From assembly GCF_947500075.1 (NCBI RefSeq), contig NZ_CANMQS010000008.1:62001-126000 (forward strand): a stretch of DNA of 64,000 bases, given 5' to 3'. This document shows positions 53,580-62,715 of this stretch, in pieces (position 1 is the first letter of the stretch; each line of letters opens with the position of its first letter). Position numbers and translations under genes: made by a program. A model generated the notes under the pieces. It did no database searches, was not told the DNA's origin, and was given only the letters and a program-made list of their open reading frames with translations. This stretch comes from an uncultured Sulfitobacter sp. GTDB lineage: Bacteria; Pseudomonadota; Alphaproteobacteria; Rhodobacterales; Rhodobacteraceae.

Positions 53580-53699
53580 CCGCCGCGCCTCCCCTCGCGT
53601 GTGTCCTGCCACCCTCTGTCGGGGCGTGCCGCGCACAAAAGGACGATGCACCGGAACGCTTACGCTGTCAAAGCTGACGTGGCTTTTGCGTCAGCGCGG

Positions 53700-54995
53700 T
53701 CAAATGCCGGTGCTCATGATGGAAGGCTCCCGGCGGGCAACGCAGCCCTCCTGCGGGCACACGCGGCAGGTTGAGCCCACCTTGCGCGAGGCAGCCCCAT
53801 CCGGTGCGGCAGGCAACAGCAGCATCACCCCCTGCACGAGCGGTACGGAATTGTATCCCGACGGTGTTGCGGCCTCTGCCGTCGCATAGCTGACAAAACC
53901 CGCTTCGGCCCGGCCGACCTGATTGACCTTTTCCGACAGCACTGTGCCCGGTTGGGCCAAAGCCGCGAACAGAGGCCAAAGCGGGCAGCACGCGCCATGC
54001 CGCGGCACCGTGAACCCCTCGACCGATTTGCGAAAAATCACGGTGCCCGCCCGGTCGCAGACCACCAGTCCCGCACCCAGATCAGGCAAGGCCGCCATCC
54101 GTCGCAGAACCCGCCCCACCGGCTGCCCCAGACGGCGCGCCACTGTCATCGGATCCGTGCCATGGGTTTCAATCGCCCCCTGCACGTCCTGCATCGGCAA
54201 CGCCTGCGCGTCCTGAGAGATCATCTCCAGCACCCGCGCGGCAATGAAGCGGGACGCCTGAGAGCGCAGGTCTGCGGCCTCTTCAATCACCTGCTTCAAC
54301 GCGTCGGTGGTGTCACCGGCCCTTTCCAGCACGTCAAAGCGGTAGGCGTGACGGGTGAGAAACGCCTCCACCTCCTCCTGCGGGGAGCCCGCTGCATCCG
54401 CCGCGTCGGCCTCCACATTCAAATGGCCCAACAGCGCCTCCGCGCTTTCGGACAAGCGGCGGCTGTCTTCGTTGATGTTGGCATGAAACCGGCTGCGCCA
54501 TTCCGGTTGCAGCGTCTTCGTCTCTGCCAGAATGGCGGCAGTGGAACGGATGGAGGCCGCCGTTGTCAGCAACTCGTGCATGGATGCGGCCAGATGCGGG
54601 TCATGCGCCAAACGGTCGCTGAGGGCTTCGATGGTCTCTTCCAGGGCAGCAACCCGCCTGCGTGTCCCGGCCAGCACATCCGCCCAGCCGGGGAAACGGC
54701 CGGCAAAATCCTCCGCCTGCGCAGCCTCCGGCCCGGTCAGACCGGCCTCAACCGCGGCTTCCCGCAGCGTCGCGATCAGCGCAGCTTCTGCCCCTTCGGT
54801 CAGCGTCTGCGCCTCCGTTCCCAGACGCTGGGCAATCGACAGTAAAAGCTTGCCGCCGATTCTGCGCCGGTTGTGTTCGATCAGATTGAGGTAACTTGCG
54901 GAAATGCCGATGTCGCGGGCAAGTTCGGCCTGCTTGAGGCCTGCAATCACACGACGTTCGCGGATGCGGCTACCGGTCAGCGTTTCAACAGCCAT
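53700..54995 (-). CDS. short-chain fatty acyl-CoA regulator (ScfR/RamB family)
   Basis: A 431-residue transcription factor: an N-terminal XRE helix-turn-helix (about 5-65, KQAELARDIGISASYLNLIEHNRRRIG in parts), a middle helical DUF955-like section, and a C-terminal DUF2083 ligand domain with HGACCPLWPLF and a cysteine cluster CRVCPQEGC near the end. Family members (RamB, PrpC-type, PccR of Rhodobacter) sense short-chain acyl-CoAs and control acetate or propionate genes. The start at 54995 has GGAG eight bases upstream. It is divergent from the ABC importer, its likely target, across 230 bases. Confidence 0.9.
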   Translation of the reverse strand: MAVETLTGSRIRERRVIAGLKQAELARDIGISASYLNLIEHNRRRIGGKLLLSIAQRLGTEAQTLTEGAEAALIATLREAAVEAGLTGPEAAQAEDFAGRFPGWADVLAGTRRRVAALEETIEALSDRLAHDPHLAASMHELLTTAASIRSTAAILAETKTLQPEWRSRFHANINEDSRRLSESAEALLGHLNVEADAADAAGSPQEEVEAFLTRHAYRFDVLERAGDTTDALKQVIEEAADLRSQASRFIAARVLEMISQDAQALPMQDVQGAIETHGTDPMTVARRLGQPVGRVLRRMAALPDLGAGLVVCDRAGTVIFRKSVEGFTVPRHGACCPLWPLFAALAQPGTVLSEKVNQVGRAEAGFVSYATAEAATPSGYNSVPLVQGVMLLLPAAPDGAASRKVGSTCRVCPQEGCVARREPSIMSTGI

Positions 54996-55225
54996 CAGGT
55001 GCACTCCGACCAAAACAACAGAAATTCAACAGGTTTCTGCAACGCAGTATCATGAAATTTACAAGCTCCGCAAAAGTTCTGACAAGATATTTACAGAATA
55101 ATCTTTCAGATCAAGGGGGTTATTGAACCATTTTCACAACCCACCGAAGATGTCTTTGCACAATAGTGTCTGTTGCATCGGCCCAGGGAGGGACCTTTGC
55201 TCAGTTAATCAATCGGGAGGACTTT
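54996..55225. promoter_or_regulatory. divergent control region between ScfR and the ABC importer
   Basis: This 230-base, A+T-richer region must carry the promoters of both genes. An imperfect symmetry TTTGC-N7-GTAAA occurs on the minus strand around 55057-55073, vaguely like the TTTGCAAA element reported for ScfR proteins, but I see no clear copy of that element. No small gene is apparent. Confidence 0.45.
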
Positions 55226-56572
55226 ATGTCATTTTCAAAACTGACCCGTCGTGGTCTGATGAAGACCGGTGCGGCGGCAAGCGCGGGCCTCACACTGCCC
55301 ACGTATCTGCGCGCCGACGGCCATTCAGGTTTCACCAACGCGCCCACCGGCAGCACCGTGACACTGGGCTTCAACGTGCCCCAGTCCGGTCCTTATGCGG
55401 ACGAAGGTGCAGACGAACTGCGCGCCTATGAGCTGGCGGTCGAGCACCTGAACGGTGGCGGCGACGGCGGCCTGATGAACACCTTCAGCTCCAAGGCGCT
55501 GCAAGGCAACGGTATCCTCGGCAAGAAGGTCGAGTATGTCACGGGCGACACGCAGACCAAGTCGGACGCAGCCCGCGCATCCGCCAAGTCCATGATCGAA
55601 AAAGACGGCGCGGTGATGATCACCGGTGGCTCCTCCTCTGGTGTGGCTGTGGCTGTGCAGGCGCTCTGCCAGGAGGCAGGCGTGATCTTCATGGCGGGTC
55701 TGACCCACTCCAACGACACAACGGGTAAAGACAAGCGGGCCAACGGTTTCCGCCACTTCTTCAACTCCTACATGTCCGGTGCGGCACTTGCGCCCGTACT
55801 GGCCAACGCCTACGGCACCGACCGGAAGGCATACCACCTGACGGCGGACTACAACTGGGGCTACACCACAGAAGAAGCCGTGCGTTCCTCCACGGAAGCC
55901 ATGGGTTGGGAAACTGTAAATGCGGTGAAGACACCGCTGACACAGACAGACTTCTCTGCCTATATCGCACCTGTGCTCCAGTCCGGCGCCGACACACTGG
56001 TTCTGAACCACTACGGCGGCAACATGGTGAACTCCCTGACCAACGCCGTTCAGTTCGGTCTGCGCGACAAGCAGGTCAACGGCAAAGACTTCCAGATCGT
56101 CGTGCCTCTCTACTCCCGCCTGATGGCGAAGGGTGCGGGCGCCAACGTGAAGGGCATCTTCGGCTCCACCAACTGGCACTGGTCCCTGACGGATGAAGGC
56201 TCCAAAGCCTTCGTGAAATCCTTCGGCACCAAATACGGCTTCCCACCCTCACAGGCGGCGCACACCTGCTACGTTCAGGCGCTGCTCTATGCAGACGCGG
56301 TTGAGCGTGCGGGCTCCTTCAACCCCTGTGCGGTTGTCGAAGCGCTGGAAGACTTTGAGTTCGACGGCATGGGCAACGGTCCAACACTCTACCGTGGCGC
56401 GGATCACCAGTGCTTCAAGGACGTGCTGGTCGTGAAGGGCAAAGAGAACCCGGAGTCCGAATTCGACCTGCTGGAAATCGTGGAAGTCACACCTGTTGAG
56501 CAGGTGACCTATGACCCCGATCACCCACAGATGGCGGGTGGTTCACTGGGAACATGTAACCCGGGCGCCTAA
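55226..56572 (+). CDS. ABC importer substrate-binding protein (UrtA/FmdD-like), Tat-exported
   Basis: A 448-residue periplasmic binding protein of the Leu/Ile/Val-urea-amide class. The N-terminus has a twin-arginine motif (KLTRRGLMKTGAAASAGL), which suggests Tat export. The mature part starts TVTLGFNVPQSGPYADEGADE, with GGSSSGVAVAVQALCQEAG and TADYNWGYTTEEA as in UrtA/AmiC-like receptors. Three C-terminal cysteines (FNPCAVV, HQCFKD, GTCNPG) may form disulphides. GGGAGG precedes the start. It heads the five-gene transporter operon; the ligand is unknown. Confidence 0.9.
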   Translation: MSFSKLTRRGLMKTGAAASAGLTLPTYLRADGHSGFTNAPTGSTVTLGFNVPQSGPYADEGADELRAYELAVEHLNGGGDGGLMNTFSSKALQGNGILGKKVEYVTGDTQTKSDAARASAKSMIEKDGAVMITGGSSSGVAVAVQALCQEAGVIFMAGLTHSNDTTGKDKRANGFRHFFNSYMSGAALAPVLANAYGTDRKAYHLTADYNWGYTTEEAVRSSTEAMGWETVNAVKTPLTQTDFSAYIAPVLQSGADTLVLNHYGGNMVNSLTNAVQFGLRDKQVNGKDFQIVVPLYSRLMAKGAGANVKGIFGSTNWHWSLTDEGSKAFVKSFGTKYGFPPSQAAHTCYVQALLYADAVERAGSFNPCAVVEALEDFEFDGMGNGPTLYRGADHQCFKDVLVVKGKENPESEFDLLEIVEVTPVEQVTYDPDHPQMAGGSLGTCNPGA

Positions 56573-56592
56573 GCGCACATCCAAGACAGATC

Positions 56593-56618
56593 GCAGGGCG
56601 GCACCACCGCCGCCCTGC
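56593..56618 (+). terminator. intercistronic hairpin between binding protein and permease
   Basis: GCAGGGCGGC-ACCACC-GCCGCCCTGC is a perfect 10-bp stem with a six-base loop, followed by CATTTTGG, 20 bases after the binding-protein gene. Such hairpins often protect the upstream RNA or partly stop transcription, giving more binding protein than membrane subunits. Confidence 0.8.
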
Positions 56619-56687
56619 CATTTTGGCCAAATGGCCTGACGCCGCATTCCGCAACGGGGATGCGCAAGTGACGGGGGCACCCACTCA

Positions 56688-57719
56688 ATGGACGCAATTA
56701 TCCTGCAAATCCTCAACGGCCTGGACAAAGGCTCAGCCTATGCGCTCATCGCGCTGGGGTTGACGCTGATCTTCGGGACCTTGGGTGTTGTGAACTTCGC
56801 GCATGGCGCCTTGTTCATGATCGGCGCCTTCTGTGCTGTGACGTTCAGCAAATTTCTGACGTTGAGCCACACGGTCATCGACGAAAACAAGACCGACTTC
56901 CTTGGCAACCCCGCCAAGATCGAGGTCCCCTATATCTACGACCTGTTTGGGCAGGCGACCGGAGACGCCATCATCGACTGGGCCGTCCCCCTGTCCCTCA
57001 TTGTGTCCATCCCCGTCATGGTCGGCATCGGCTTCATCATGGAGCGCGGGTTGATCAAACACTTCTACAAACGCCCCCACGCAGACCAGATCCTCGTGAC
57101 CTTTGGCCTCGCCATCGTTTTGCAGGAAGTGATCAAATACTACTACGGCGCCAACCCGATCCCGACACCCGCACCTGACGCCTTCCGTGGCTCTTTCGAC
57201 TTTGGCGCGATGATGGGTTTCGATCCCAATACGATCATCTATCCCTACTGGCGGCTTGTATACTTTGCTTTCGCCGCTGTGATCATCGGTGCGGTCTTTG
57301 CCTTCCTGCAATTCACCACCTTCGGCATGGTGGTCCGCGCAGGCATGGCAGACCGTGAGACCGTCGGCCTTCTGGGCATCAACATCGACAAGCGTTTCAC
57401 CATCATGTTCGGCATCGCGGCCGCGGTCGCAGGGCTGGCGGGCGTGATGTATGCGCCGATCAACTCTCCCAACTATCACATGGGCATGGATTTCCTTGTC
57501 CTCAGCTTCGTGGTGGTTGTCGTCGGCGGCATGGGATCGCTGCCCGGTGCGGTGCTTGCAGGCTTCCTTCTGGGCATTCTGGAAAGCTTCGCCTCCATGG
57601 CGGTGGTGCTGGAGCTGATCCCCGGCATCAATCAGGTCATCATCTATCTGGTGGCAATTATCATTCTGCTGACCCGTCCCCGTGGCCTGATGGGCCGCAA
57701 AGGCGTGATGGAGGAGTAA
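56688..57719 (+). CDS. livH: branched-chain amino acid-type ABC permease (LivH)
   Basis: A 343-residue inner-membrane permease of the LivH group. It has about eight helices, the opening [35 protein letters not shown] (in parts) and the cytoplasmic coupling signature [20 protein letters not shown]. An insertion of about 30 residues near the first periplasmic loop ([21 protein letters not shown]) is longer than in E. coli LivH (308 residues). It is four bases from livM. The symbol marks family, not proven substrate. Confidence 0.9.
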   Translation: MDAIILQILNGLDKGSAYALIALGLTLIFGTLGVVNFAHGALFMIGAFCAVTFSKFLTLSHTVIDENKTDFLGNPAKIEVPYIYDLFGQATGDAIIDWAVPLSLIVSIPVMVGIGFIMERGLIKHFYKRPHADQILVTFGLAIVLQEVIKYYYGANPIPTPAPDAFRGSFDFGAMMGFDPNTIIYPYWRLVYFAFAAVIIGAVFAFLQFTTFGMVVRAGMADRETVGLLGINIDKRFTIMFGIAAAVAGLAGVMYAPINSPNYHMGMDFLVLSFVVVVVGGMGSLPGAVLAGFLLGILESFASMAVVLELIPGINQVIIYLVAIIILLTRPRGLMGRKGVMEE

Positions 57720-57723
57720 GACA

Positions 57724-58923
57724 ATGCTTGGACTGAACAAAAAAGACTTCGGCCTGCTGATCATCGTCGCGATCCTGACGATGGCTGCTCCCTTCATCCT
57801 CAATCCCTTCCCTGAAGGGTCCGCCATGGCGCAGTTCAACGCAGGATACCCCGACCTGATGCAGCGTCTGGTGATCTTTGGCATCTTCGCGATCGGGTTC
57901 AACATCCTGTTTGGCCTGACCGGCTATCTCAGCTTCGGCCACGCCGCTTTCCTCGGTGTGGGGTCCTATGCGGCAATCTGGATGATGAAGCTGCTAACAA
58001 TGAACGTGATCCCGGCCATCGTGGTCTCCATCGTGATTGCGGGCCTCTTCGCGCTGCTCGTCGGCTGGATTTCCCTGCGCCGCTCGGGCATCTACTTCTC
58101 CATCCTGACGCTGGCCTTTGCGCAGATGTCCTATGCGCTGGCCTATTCGGTGCTGACGCCGATCACCGGTGGCGAAACCGGACTTCAGCCCAAGTACACC
58201 GATCCGCGCATCCTTGATGGCGCACTGGAAGCAGGTCAGTCGCCGCGGGCCAACCTCTTTGGTCTGGACATGCGCGCCAGTTCGGAACTGGTGATGGGCA
58301 ACTGGGTGTTTACCTTCAACGCCGGCTACTACATCGCCGCGATTGTCATGCTGATCGCCTTCTATATGTCGATCCGTATCTTCCGGTCGCCTTTCGGGAT
58401 GATGCTGCGGGCGGTCAAATCCAATCAGCAGCGGATGAACTACACCGGCCTCAATTCAAAACCCTACACGCTGGCGGCCTTTGTGATCTCCGGCATGTAT
58501 GCCGGTCTTGCGGGTGGTCTGCTGGTGGCAATGGACACGCAGGTGGGCGCGGAACGGATGTTCTGGACGGCATCAGGCGAAGTTGTGCTGATGACGATCC
58601 TCGGCGGTGCAGGCACGCTGATTGGTCCAGTGCTCGGCGCGGGTCTGATCAAATACATGGAAAACATCGTCTCCAAGATCAACAAGGGCGTGTTGGAGCA
58701 ATGGTTTGCCTTCATGCCTGATGGGATAGAAGACCTGCTGGTCACGATGATCTATCCCTTCGTGGGCAAAGGCTGGCACCTCACGCTTGGCATCATCTTC
58801 ATGCTGGTGGTGATCTTCCTGCCCGGCGGCCTTGTCGAAGGCGGCCAGCGCATCGGGCGGCTGTTTGGCCGCAAGAAACCGTCGGACAGCTCACCCGATG
58901 GCTCAAAAACCCCTGCTGAATAA
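57724..58923 (+). CDS. livM: branched-chain amino acid-type ABC permease (LivM)
   Basis: A 399-residue second permease subunit. It has around nine hydrophobic segments, [26 protein letters not shown] (family opening, in parts) and the coupling loop [23 protein letters not shown]. The C-terminal tail is soluble and charged ([15 protein letters not shown]). It pairs with LivH in the heterodimeric channel. It lies 12 bases ahead of livG in the operon. Confidence 0.9.
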   Translation: MLGLNKKDFGLLIIVAILTMAAPFILNPFPEGSAMAQFNAGYPDLMQRLVIFGIFAIGFNILFGLTGYLSFGHAAFLGVGSYAAIWMMKLLTMNVIPAIVVSIVIAGLFALLVGWISLRRSGIYFSILTLAFAQMSYALAYSVLTPITGGETGLQPKYTDPRILDGALEAGQSPRANLFGLDMRASSELVMGNWVFTFNAGYYIAAIVMLIAFYMSIRIFRSPFGMMLRAVKSNQQRMNYTGLNSKPYTLAAFVISGMYAGLAGGLLVAMDTQVGAERMFWTASGEVVLMTILGGAGTLIGPVLGAGLIKYMENIVSKINKGVLEQWFAFMPDGIEDLLVTMIYPFVGKGWHLTLGIIFMLVVIFLPGGLVEGGQRIGRLFGRKKPSDSSPDGSKTPAE

Positions 58924-58935
58924 GGAGAACAACCC

Positions 58936-59700
58936 ATGGCTATTCTCGAAGTAAAGAACGTCGGCAAGCGGTTTGGGGGCCTTCAGGCGCTCGGAGACGT
59001 GAACCTGAGTGTGGCGGAAAACTCTGTCCACGCGATCATCGGCCCCAACGGGGCGGGCAAATCCACGCTGCTCAATTGTCTGGTGGGCAAGCTCATTCCG
59101 GATACCGGGTCGGTCATGTTTGACGGGCAATCGGTGCTGGGGCGCAAACCCTATGAGATCAACCAGATGGGCATTTCCCGCGTCTTTCAGACACCGGAAA
59201 TCTTCGGCGATCTGACGGTGCTGGAAAACATGCTGATCCCCTGTTTCGCCAAACGCGACGGGGCGTTCCGCATGCACGCCATCGAAGGCATCGACAACGA
59301 AAAGGACATCCTGGGCAAAGCCGAACACATGCTCGAAGAGATGAAGCTGATCGACAAGCGCGAAATGAATGCAGCATCCATGTCGCGCGGTGACAAACGT
59401 CGTCTGGAGATTGCGATGTGCCTGGCGCAGGACCCGCGCCTGCTGCTGCTGGATGAACCCACCGCCGGGATGGCGCGGGCCGATACCAACAACACCATCG
59501 ACCTCCTCAAGCAGATCAAGGAAGAGCGTGACATCACCATCGCCATCATTGAGCATGACATGCACGTGGTCTTCTCCCTTGCGGAACGCATCACGGTGCT
59601 GGCGCAGGGCACGCCGCTGGTCGAAGACACCCCCGACAACATCAAAGGGCATCCCAAGGTGCGCGAAGCCTATCTGGGTGAAACCCAGGACGCCGCTTAA
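58936..59700 (+). CDS. livG: ABC importer ATPase (LivG)
   Basis: A 254-residue nucleotide-binding subunit. Walker A GPNGAGKST (about 36-44), Q-loop region VFQTPEIFGDLTV, the signature MSRGDKRRLEIAMCL (a variant of LSGGQ with SRGDK, as in UrtD-like proteins) and Walker B LLLLDEPTAGMARAD. The C-terminal extension typical of LivG is present (HPKVREAYLGE). The SRGDK signature fits the urea/amide branch more than true LivG. Confidence 0.92.
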   Translation: MAILEVKNVGKRFGGLQALGDVNLSVAENSVHAIIGPNGAGKSTLLNCLVGKLIPDTGSVMFDGQSVLGRKPYEINQMGISRVFQTPEIFGDLTVLENMLIPCFAKRDGAFRMHAIEGIDNEKDILGKAEHMLEEMKLIDKREMNAASMSRGDKRRLEIAMCLAQDPRLLLLDEPTAGMARADTNNTIDLLKQIKEERDITIAIIEHDMHVVFSLAERITVLAQGTPLVEDTPDNIKGHPKVREAYLGETQDAA

Positions 59701-59727
59701 CGCCGCCTTTGTGAAGGAACGCATGAT

Positions 59728-60480
59728 ATGAATACCCAAACGCTCGACCGCAACGCCAACCACGCCGCCACTGCGCCGGCCTATCTGTCGGTCTGGGACC
59801 TTGAGGCCTACTACGGCGAAAGCTACATCGTGCAGGGCATCAGCTTTAACGTCCATGAGGGCGAAATCCTCGCCCTGCTGGGCCGCAATGGTGCGGGCAA
59901 GACCTCCACCCTGCGCGCGATTGCCCGACTGGCCGAACCGGAAGCCCGCCATGGGGAGATTTGGCTGGACCACCAGCCGCTCCACAAGATGCAGGCGCAT
60001 GAGGCGTCACAGGCGGGTCTGGGCCTTGTTCCCGAAGACCGCCGGATCATTCCGGGACTGACGGTTGAGGAAAACCTCAAGCTCGCCCAGATCGCGCCGC
60101 CTGTGGGCTGGTCACTGGAACGGCTCTATCAGCTGTTCCCCCGTCTGGGCGAACGCAAGAACCAGGAAGGCACGACCCTTTCAGGCGGCGAACAACAGAT
60201 GCTCGCCATTGCCCGCGCGCTGGCGCGTGACATCAAGGTGCTGCTGCTGGATGAGCCTTACGAAGGGCTGGCCCCGGTGATCGTGGATGAGATCGAAAAG
60301 ACGCTTGGGATCATCAAGGATCAGGGGATCACGACCATTCTGGTGGAACAGAACGCGGTCCGTGCGCTGCAATTGGCGGACCGTGCAGTGATTCTGGATA
60401 CGGGCGGGATTGTCTTTGACGGCACCGCGCAAGAGGTGCTGGACAACGAAGAGTTGCGCGCGGAATACCTCGCCATCTGA
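59728..60480 (+). CDS. livF: ABC importer ATPase (LivF)
   Basis: A 250-residue second nucleotide-binding subunit. Walker A GRNGAGKTST, signature LSGGEQQMLAIARAL and Walker B VLLLDEPYEGLAPVIVD are intact, as is the switch histidine position replaced by VEQNAVRAL. The N-terminus carries about 15 residues more than E. coli LivF. AAGGA is nine bases ahead of the start. It closes the five-gene transporter; twin palindromes follow. Confidence 0.92.
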   Translation: MNTQTLDRNANHAATAPAYLSVWDLEAYYGESYIVQGISFNVHEGEILALLGRNGAGKTSTLRAIARLAEPEARHGEIWLDHQPLHKMQAHEASQAGLGLVPEDRRIIPGLTVEENLKLAQIAPPVGWSLERLYQLFPRLGERKNQEGTTLSGGEQQMLAIARALARDIKVLLLDEPYEGLAPVIVDEIEKTLGIIKDQGITTILVEQNAVRALQLADRAVILDTGGIVFDGTAQEVLDNEELRAEYLAI

Positions 60481-60525
60481 CGAAGCGGGGCGGGCGTTGC
60501 TGAAGGTGACGTCCGCTGCCTGCCC

Positions 60526-60568
60526 CGGAATTTTCAAAAATTCCGAACCGGAAAATTTGAATTTTCCG
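60526..60568. repeat. twin A+T-rich palindromes between convergent genes
   Basis: CGGAATTTT-CA-AAAATTCCG (60526-60545) is followed three bases later by CGGAAAAT-TTGA-ATTTTCCG (60549-60568). Both are perfect palindromes with similar ends. They lie between the livF and acyl-CoA ligase stop codons and may form a bidirectional transcription stop or a protein site. Confidence 0.6.
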
Positions 60569-60581
60569 CGACCTTTGCGGC

Positions 60582-62060
60582 TCAATCCGCCAATAACTTG
60601 CGCAGCTCTGTCTTCAGCACCTTGCCGTAGTTGTTCTTCGGCAAGCTCTCCACCCGCAGATAGGCCTTGGGCCGCTTGAACCGCGCAATCTGCGACAGAC
60701 AGAGCGCGTCCAGCTCGACCTCCGCAGCCTCTCCCACAACAAAAGCCACAACCTCTTCGCCCCACTCCGCATGCGGACGGCCGACGACCGACACCTCCGC
60801 CACATCAGCGTGCTGCAACAACACTTCTTCAACCTCACGCGGATAGACGTTGCTGCCCCCGGTGATGATCAAATCCTTGCTCCGGTCCTGCAAGGTCAGA
60901 TACCCCGCCGCATCCAGGAACCCCATGTCCCCGGTCCGCAGCCAGCCGTCTTGCAAGGTCTGCGCGGTGGCCTCGGGGTTGTTCCAATACCCCGGCATCA
61001 CGGGCGCGCCGCGCACCATGATCTCTCCCACATCACCGGGCGCAGCAGCGCCTTCAATCCGCACTTCGACAGCGGCCTGCGCGCGGCCCACGGACCCCAG
61101 ACGGGCCTGCCATCCCGGCCGACTTCGGTCCGCGACCTCCGCGCGGCTGAGCACAGAGATCGCCATCGGGCATTCGCCCTGACCGTAGATCTGCACGAAA
61201 ACCGGGCCGAAGTGATCCACCGCATCGCAGATGTCCGCCACATACATCGGGCCCCCGCCGTAAACGACCGTCCGCAGCCCTTCTCCTGTTGCACCAGCGG
61301 CGCGCGCATGATCGGTCAGACGTTTGACCATCGTCGGTGCGGCAAACATATGCACCCGTCCGTGATGCGCGGCCAGCATCAGCACCTCCGCCGGGTCAAA
61401 TCCACCGCTCTGCGGGCAGACATGCCGCGCCCCGGCATGGACGTGCATCAGGTTATACAGCCCTGCACCATGGCTCATGGGTGCGGCATAAAGCGCTGCA
61501 TCCTCGCCCGAGACCGGGTCGACATCCACACCATAACTCAACGCCATCGCCATCAGCATGCCGTGGGTGATCATCACACCTTTGGGTGTACCCGTGGTGC
61601 CCGATGTATAGAAAAGCCACGCCAGATCATCTGCCGCGCGCGCTGCGATCTGTTCAATCGGTCCAGTGGCGCAGAACCGCTCAAAATCCGCACCGGGGGT
61701 GATCACGACCGGAACGCCCGCAACATGCTGGTCGAGGCCGGGGGAGGCAAAAACCAGCGCAACACCCGCATCCTGCAAGATATGTGCCACTTCACGCGCA
61801 TGAAGCTTTGCGTTGATCGGCACCGCAGCCGCCCCGGCCATCCAGATGCCATAGAGCGCCACCAGATAAGCCGGATCATTGCGCATCAGCAGTGCCACCC
61901 GCTGCCCCGGCTGCACACCACGCGCCTGCAATCCCGCCGCCACCGACCGGGCGCGGGCGGCAAAACGGGCATAATCCGACACCTGAGTGATGCCTGAAAA
62001 CAAGGCCGGCGCTGTCGGTGAAACCGCCGCACGCCGCACCAGCCATTGCGCCAAATTCAT
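60582..62060 (-). CDS. AMP-dependent acyl-CoA synthetase/ligase
   Basis: A 492-residue adenylate-forming enzyme that activates a carboxylic acid with ATP and CoA. Motifs: WLFYTSGTTGTPKGVMITH (phosphate loop), YGQGECPM, GDMGFLDAAGYLTLQDRSKDLIITGG (hinge aspartate) and the catalytic lysine in PKNNYGKVLKTELR. The start is MNLAQWLVRRAA, with GGAGG six bases upstream; a longer frame to 62135 is not conserved. It faces the ABC importer and is divergent from accB, so it may activate the imported acid. Substrate unknown. Confidence 0.92.
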   Translation of the reverse strand: MNLAQWLVRRAAVSPTAPALFSGITQVSDYARFAARARSVAAGLQARGVQPGQRVALLMRNDPAYLVALYGIWMAGAAAVPINAKLHAREVAHILQDAGVALVFASPGLDQHVAGVPVVITPGADFERFCATGPIEQIAARAADDLAWLFYTSGTTGTPKGVMITHGMLMAMALSYGVDVDPVSGEDAALYAAPMSHGAGLYNLMHVHAGARHVCPQSGGFDPAEVLMLAAHHGRVHMFAAPTMVKRLTDHARAAGATGEGLRTVVYGGGPMYVADICDAVDHFGPVFVQIYGQGECPMAISVLSRAEVADRSRPGWQARLGSVGRAQAAVEVRIEGAAAPGDVGEIMVRGAPVMPGYWNNPEATAQTLQDGWLRTGDMGFLDAAGYLTLQDRSKDLIITGGSNVYPREVEEVLLQHADVAEVSVVGRPHAEWGEEVVAFVVGEAAEVELDALCLSQIARFKRPKAYLRVESLPKNNYGKVLKTELRKLLAD

Positions 62061-62197
62061 CGCAGCCTCCGCCCCATTGCATCCTTGTGCATCATTTTCC
62101 CCCTTCAACTCCCCACTTTCATTGCTATGTCCCATGACATATAAGCGAAAAAAACGTGCACCCGGTCACACCGGAGCCGAGGAAACGTCGAGGACCC

Positions 62198-62704
62198 ATG
62201 CCAAAAAACACCCATGACGCTGATGTGGCCTTTATCCGCGCTCTCGCGGAATTGCTCAACGAAAATGATCTGACCGAATTGCAGGTCAAACGCGACTACG
62301 CGGAAAGCGACAGCCTGAATGTGCGCGTCAGCCGCAAGCCACCGCAACAGGTGGTCGCCGCCCAGATGCCCGCGCAACAGGCCGCACCCGCGCCCATGGC
62401 CTCTCCGGCCCCTGCGGCCATGGCCAGCCCGGCCCCGGCCGAAGGCGGCGGTGACGATCCAGCAGCCCATCCCGGTGCGGTCACCTCCCCGATGGTGGGG
62501 ACGGTCTACATGCAGGCCGAACCCGGCGCGCCGTCTTTCATCAGCGTTGGTGCCAGCATCGGCGAAGGCGATACCCTGCTGATCGTGGAAGCCATGAAAA
62601 CCATGAACCACATCCCTGCCCCACGGTCCGGCACGATCAAGCGCATCCTTGTCGGAGACGGCGATGCCGTCGAATTCGGCGCACCTTTGGTGATCATCGA
62701 ATAA
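62198..62704 (+). CDS. accB: acetyl-CoA carboxylase biotin carboxyl carrier protein
   Basis: A 168-residue carrier. The N-terminal dimer/helix part (DVAFIRALAELLNENDLTELQVKR in parts) is followed by an Ala/Pro/Met linker (about 62-100) and the biotinyl domain, with biotin on the lysine of VEAMKTMNHI. It carries carboxybiotin between AccC and AccAD in the first step of fatty acid synthesis. It lies eleven bases ahead of accC, the usual pair, and is divergent from the acyl-CoA ligase across 137 bases. Confidence 0.96.
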   Translation: MPKNTHDADVAFIRALAELLNENDLTELQVKRDYAESDSLNVRVSRKPPQQVVAAQMPAQQAAPAPMASPAPAAMASPAPAEGGGDDPAAHPGAVTSPMVGTVYMQAEPGAPSFISVGASIGEGDTLLIVEAMKTMNHIPAPRSGTIKRILVGDGDAVEFGAPLVIIE

Positions 62705-62715
62705 GGGGCCCGGGG

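Noticed and set aside
53673-53695. Hairpin GCTGACG-N9-CGTCAGC as terminator of the ScfR gene
   Set aside because: The stem is perfect but only 7 bp long and no T-run follows on the ScfR strand, so it was not listed as a feature.
54996-55225. ScfR operator of the TTTGCAAA type
   Set aside because: I looked for direct or inverted copies and found only a weak TTTGC-N7-GTAAA symmetry, which is not enough to call a site.
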